Assembly (NCBI GenBank): GCA_022566435.1
Contig: JADFIX010000015.1
Span: 1-13,932 of the forward strand
Direction of reading: 5' to 3'
Length of the DNA stretch: 13,932 nt
Origin: Planctomycetota bacterium
Lineage (GTDB): Bacteria > Planctomycetota > Phycisphaerae > UBA1845
Part shown: positions 13,913 through 13,932 of the stretch, piece after piece
Layout of the letters: every line of letters starts with the position of its first letter
Position numbering within the stretch: position 1 is the stretch's first letter
Notes under the pieces: model-generated
Seen by the model: the letters and a program-made list of their open reading frames with translations, nothing else
What the model was told of the DNA's origin: nothing
Database searches by the model: none
Position numbers and translations under genes: made by a program

Positions 13913-13932
13913 ACACCTCTGTATTGCCCCGA

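Noticed and set aside
1..13932. CRISPR arrays, tRNA or rRNA genes, integrase or attachment sites around the NACHT cassette
   Set aside because: None seen by eye: no regularly spaced long repeats, no cloverleaf-like conserved arms, no recombinase gene, and no direct repeats flanking 4038-7656.

Overview
The window looks like a piece of a Planctomycetota chromosome, most likely a Phycisphaerae-like lineage. The evidence is a decayed secreted protein with a Cys-rich 'ACCLSDGSC' module and a VPxxSxWG-type CTERM sorting tail (a style common in that phylum), GC-rich housekeeping genes that throw long antisense shadow frames, an ScpA with a long acidic tail, and REP-like GCCCC/GGGGC hairpins between genes. 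This assignment is inference from protein style; no rRNA gene is present.

Layout. (1) 1-1163: the 3' part of a secreted LamG-like CTERM protein gene, broken by a frameshift at a 12-C run, an in-frame TGA and a second frameshift. (2) 1169-1295: two short tandem arrays, then a hairpin leader. (3) 1296-3923: a tight forward operon of trpS (tryptophanyl-tRNA synthetase), scpA (condensin kleisin) and a RidA/YjgF-family gene. (4) 3924-7656: an AT-rich promoter/operator region followed by a two-gene cassette. The first gene encodes a 1042-residue protein with an HTH, a NACHT NTPase, HEAT repeats and a C-terminal minimal nucleotidyltransferase (MNT); the second encodes a HEPN-domain protein and overlaps the first by 23 nt. 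(5) 7671-8544: folB and folK on the minus strand (folate pathway), convergent to the cassette. (6) 8545-8991: no supported gene. (7) 8992-11794: forward genes for a two-TM GGDEF diguanylate cyclase, a DPM1-like family 2 glycosyltransferase and a small unknown membrane protein. (8) 11823-12815: a PfkB-family sugar-phosphate kinase (FruK-like) on the minus strand. (9) 12920-13657: recO. (10) 13658-13932: a cluster of palindromic repeats including a 118-bp unit with 18-bp inverted ends.

The most interesting content is the cassette at 4038-7656. It joins an NLR-like signalling ATPase to both halves of a toxin-antitoxin logic. The MNT domain has the GSX10DXD motif used by AMPylating MntA antitoxins. 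The HEPN partner is translated from a perfect Shine-Dalgarno inside the end of the big gene. The HTH at the N terminus and a perfect ACAATATTGT palindrome lying exactly between a good -35 and -10 suggest self-repression. I infer a defence or abortive-infection module in which the NACHT/HEAT part senses a trigger and changes the state of the MNT-HEPN pair. The domain content is read from the sequence; the function and any novelty are not proven here.
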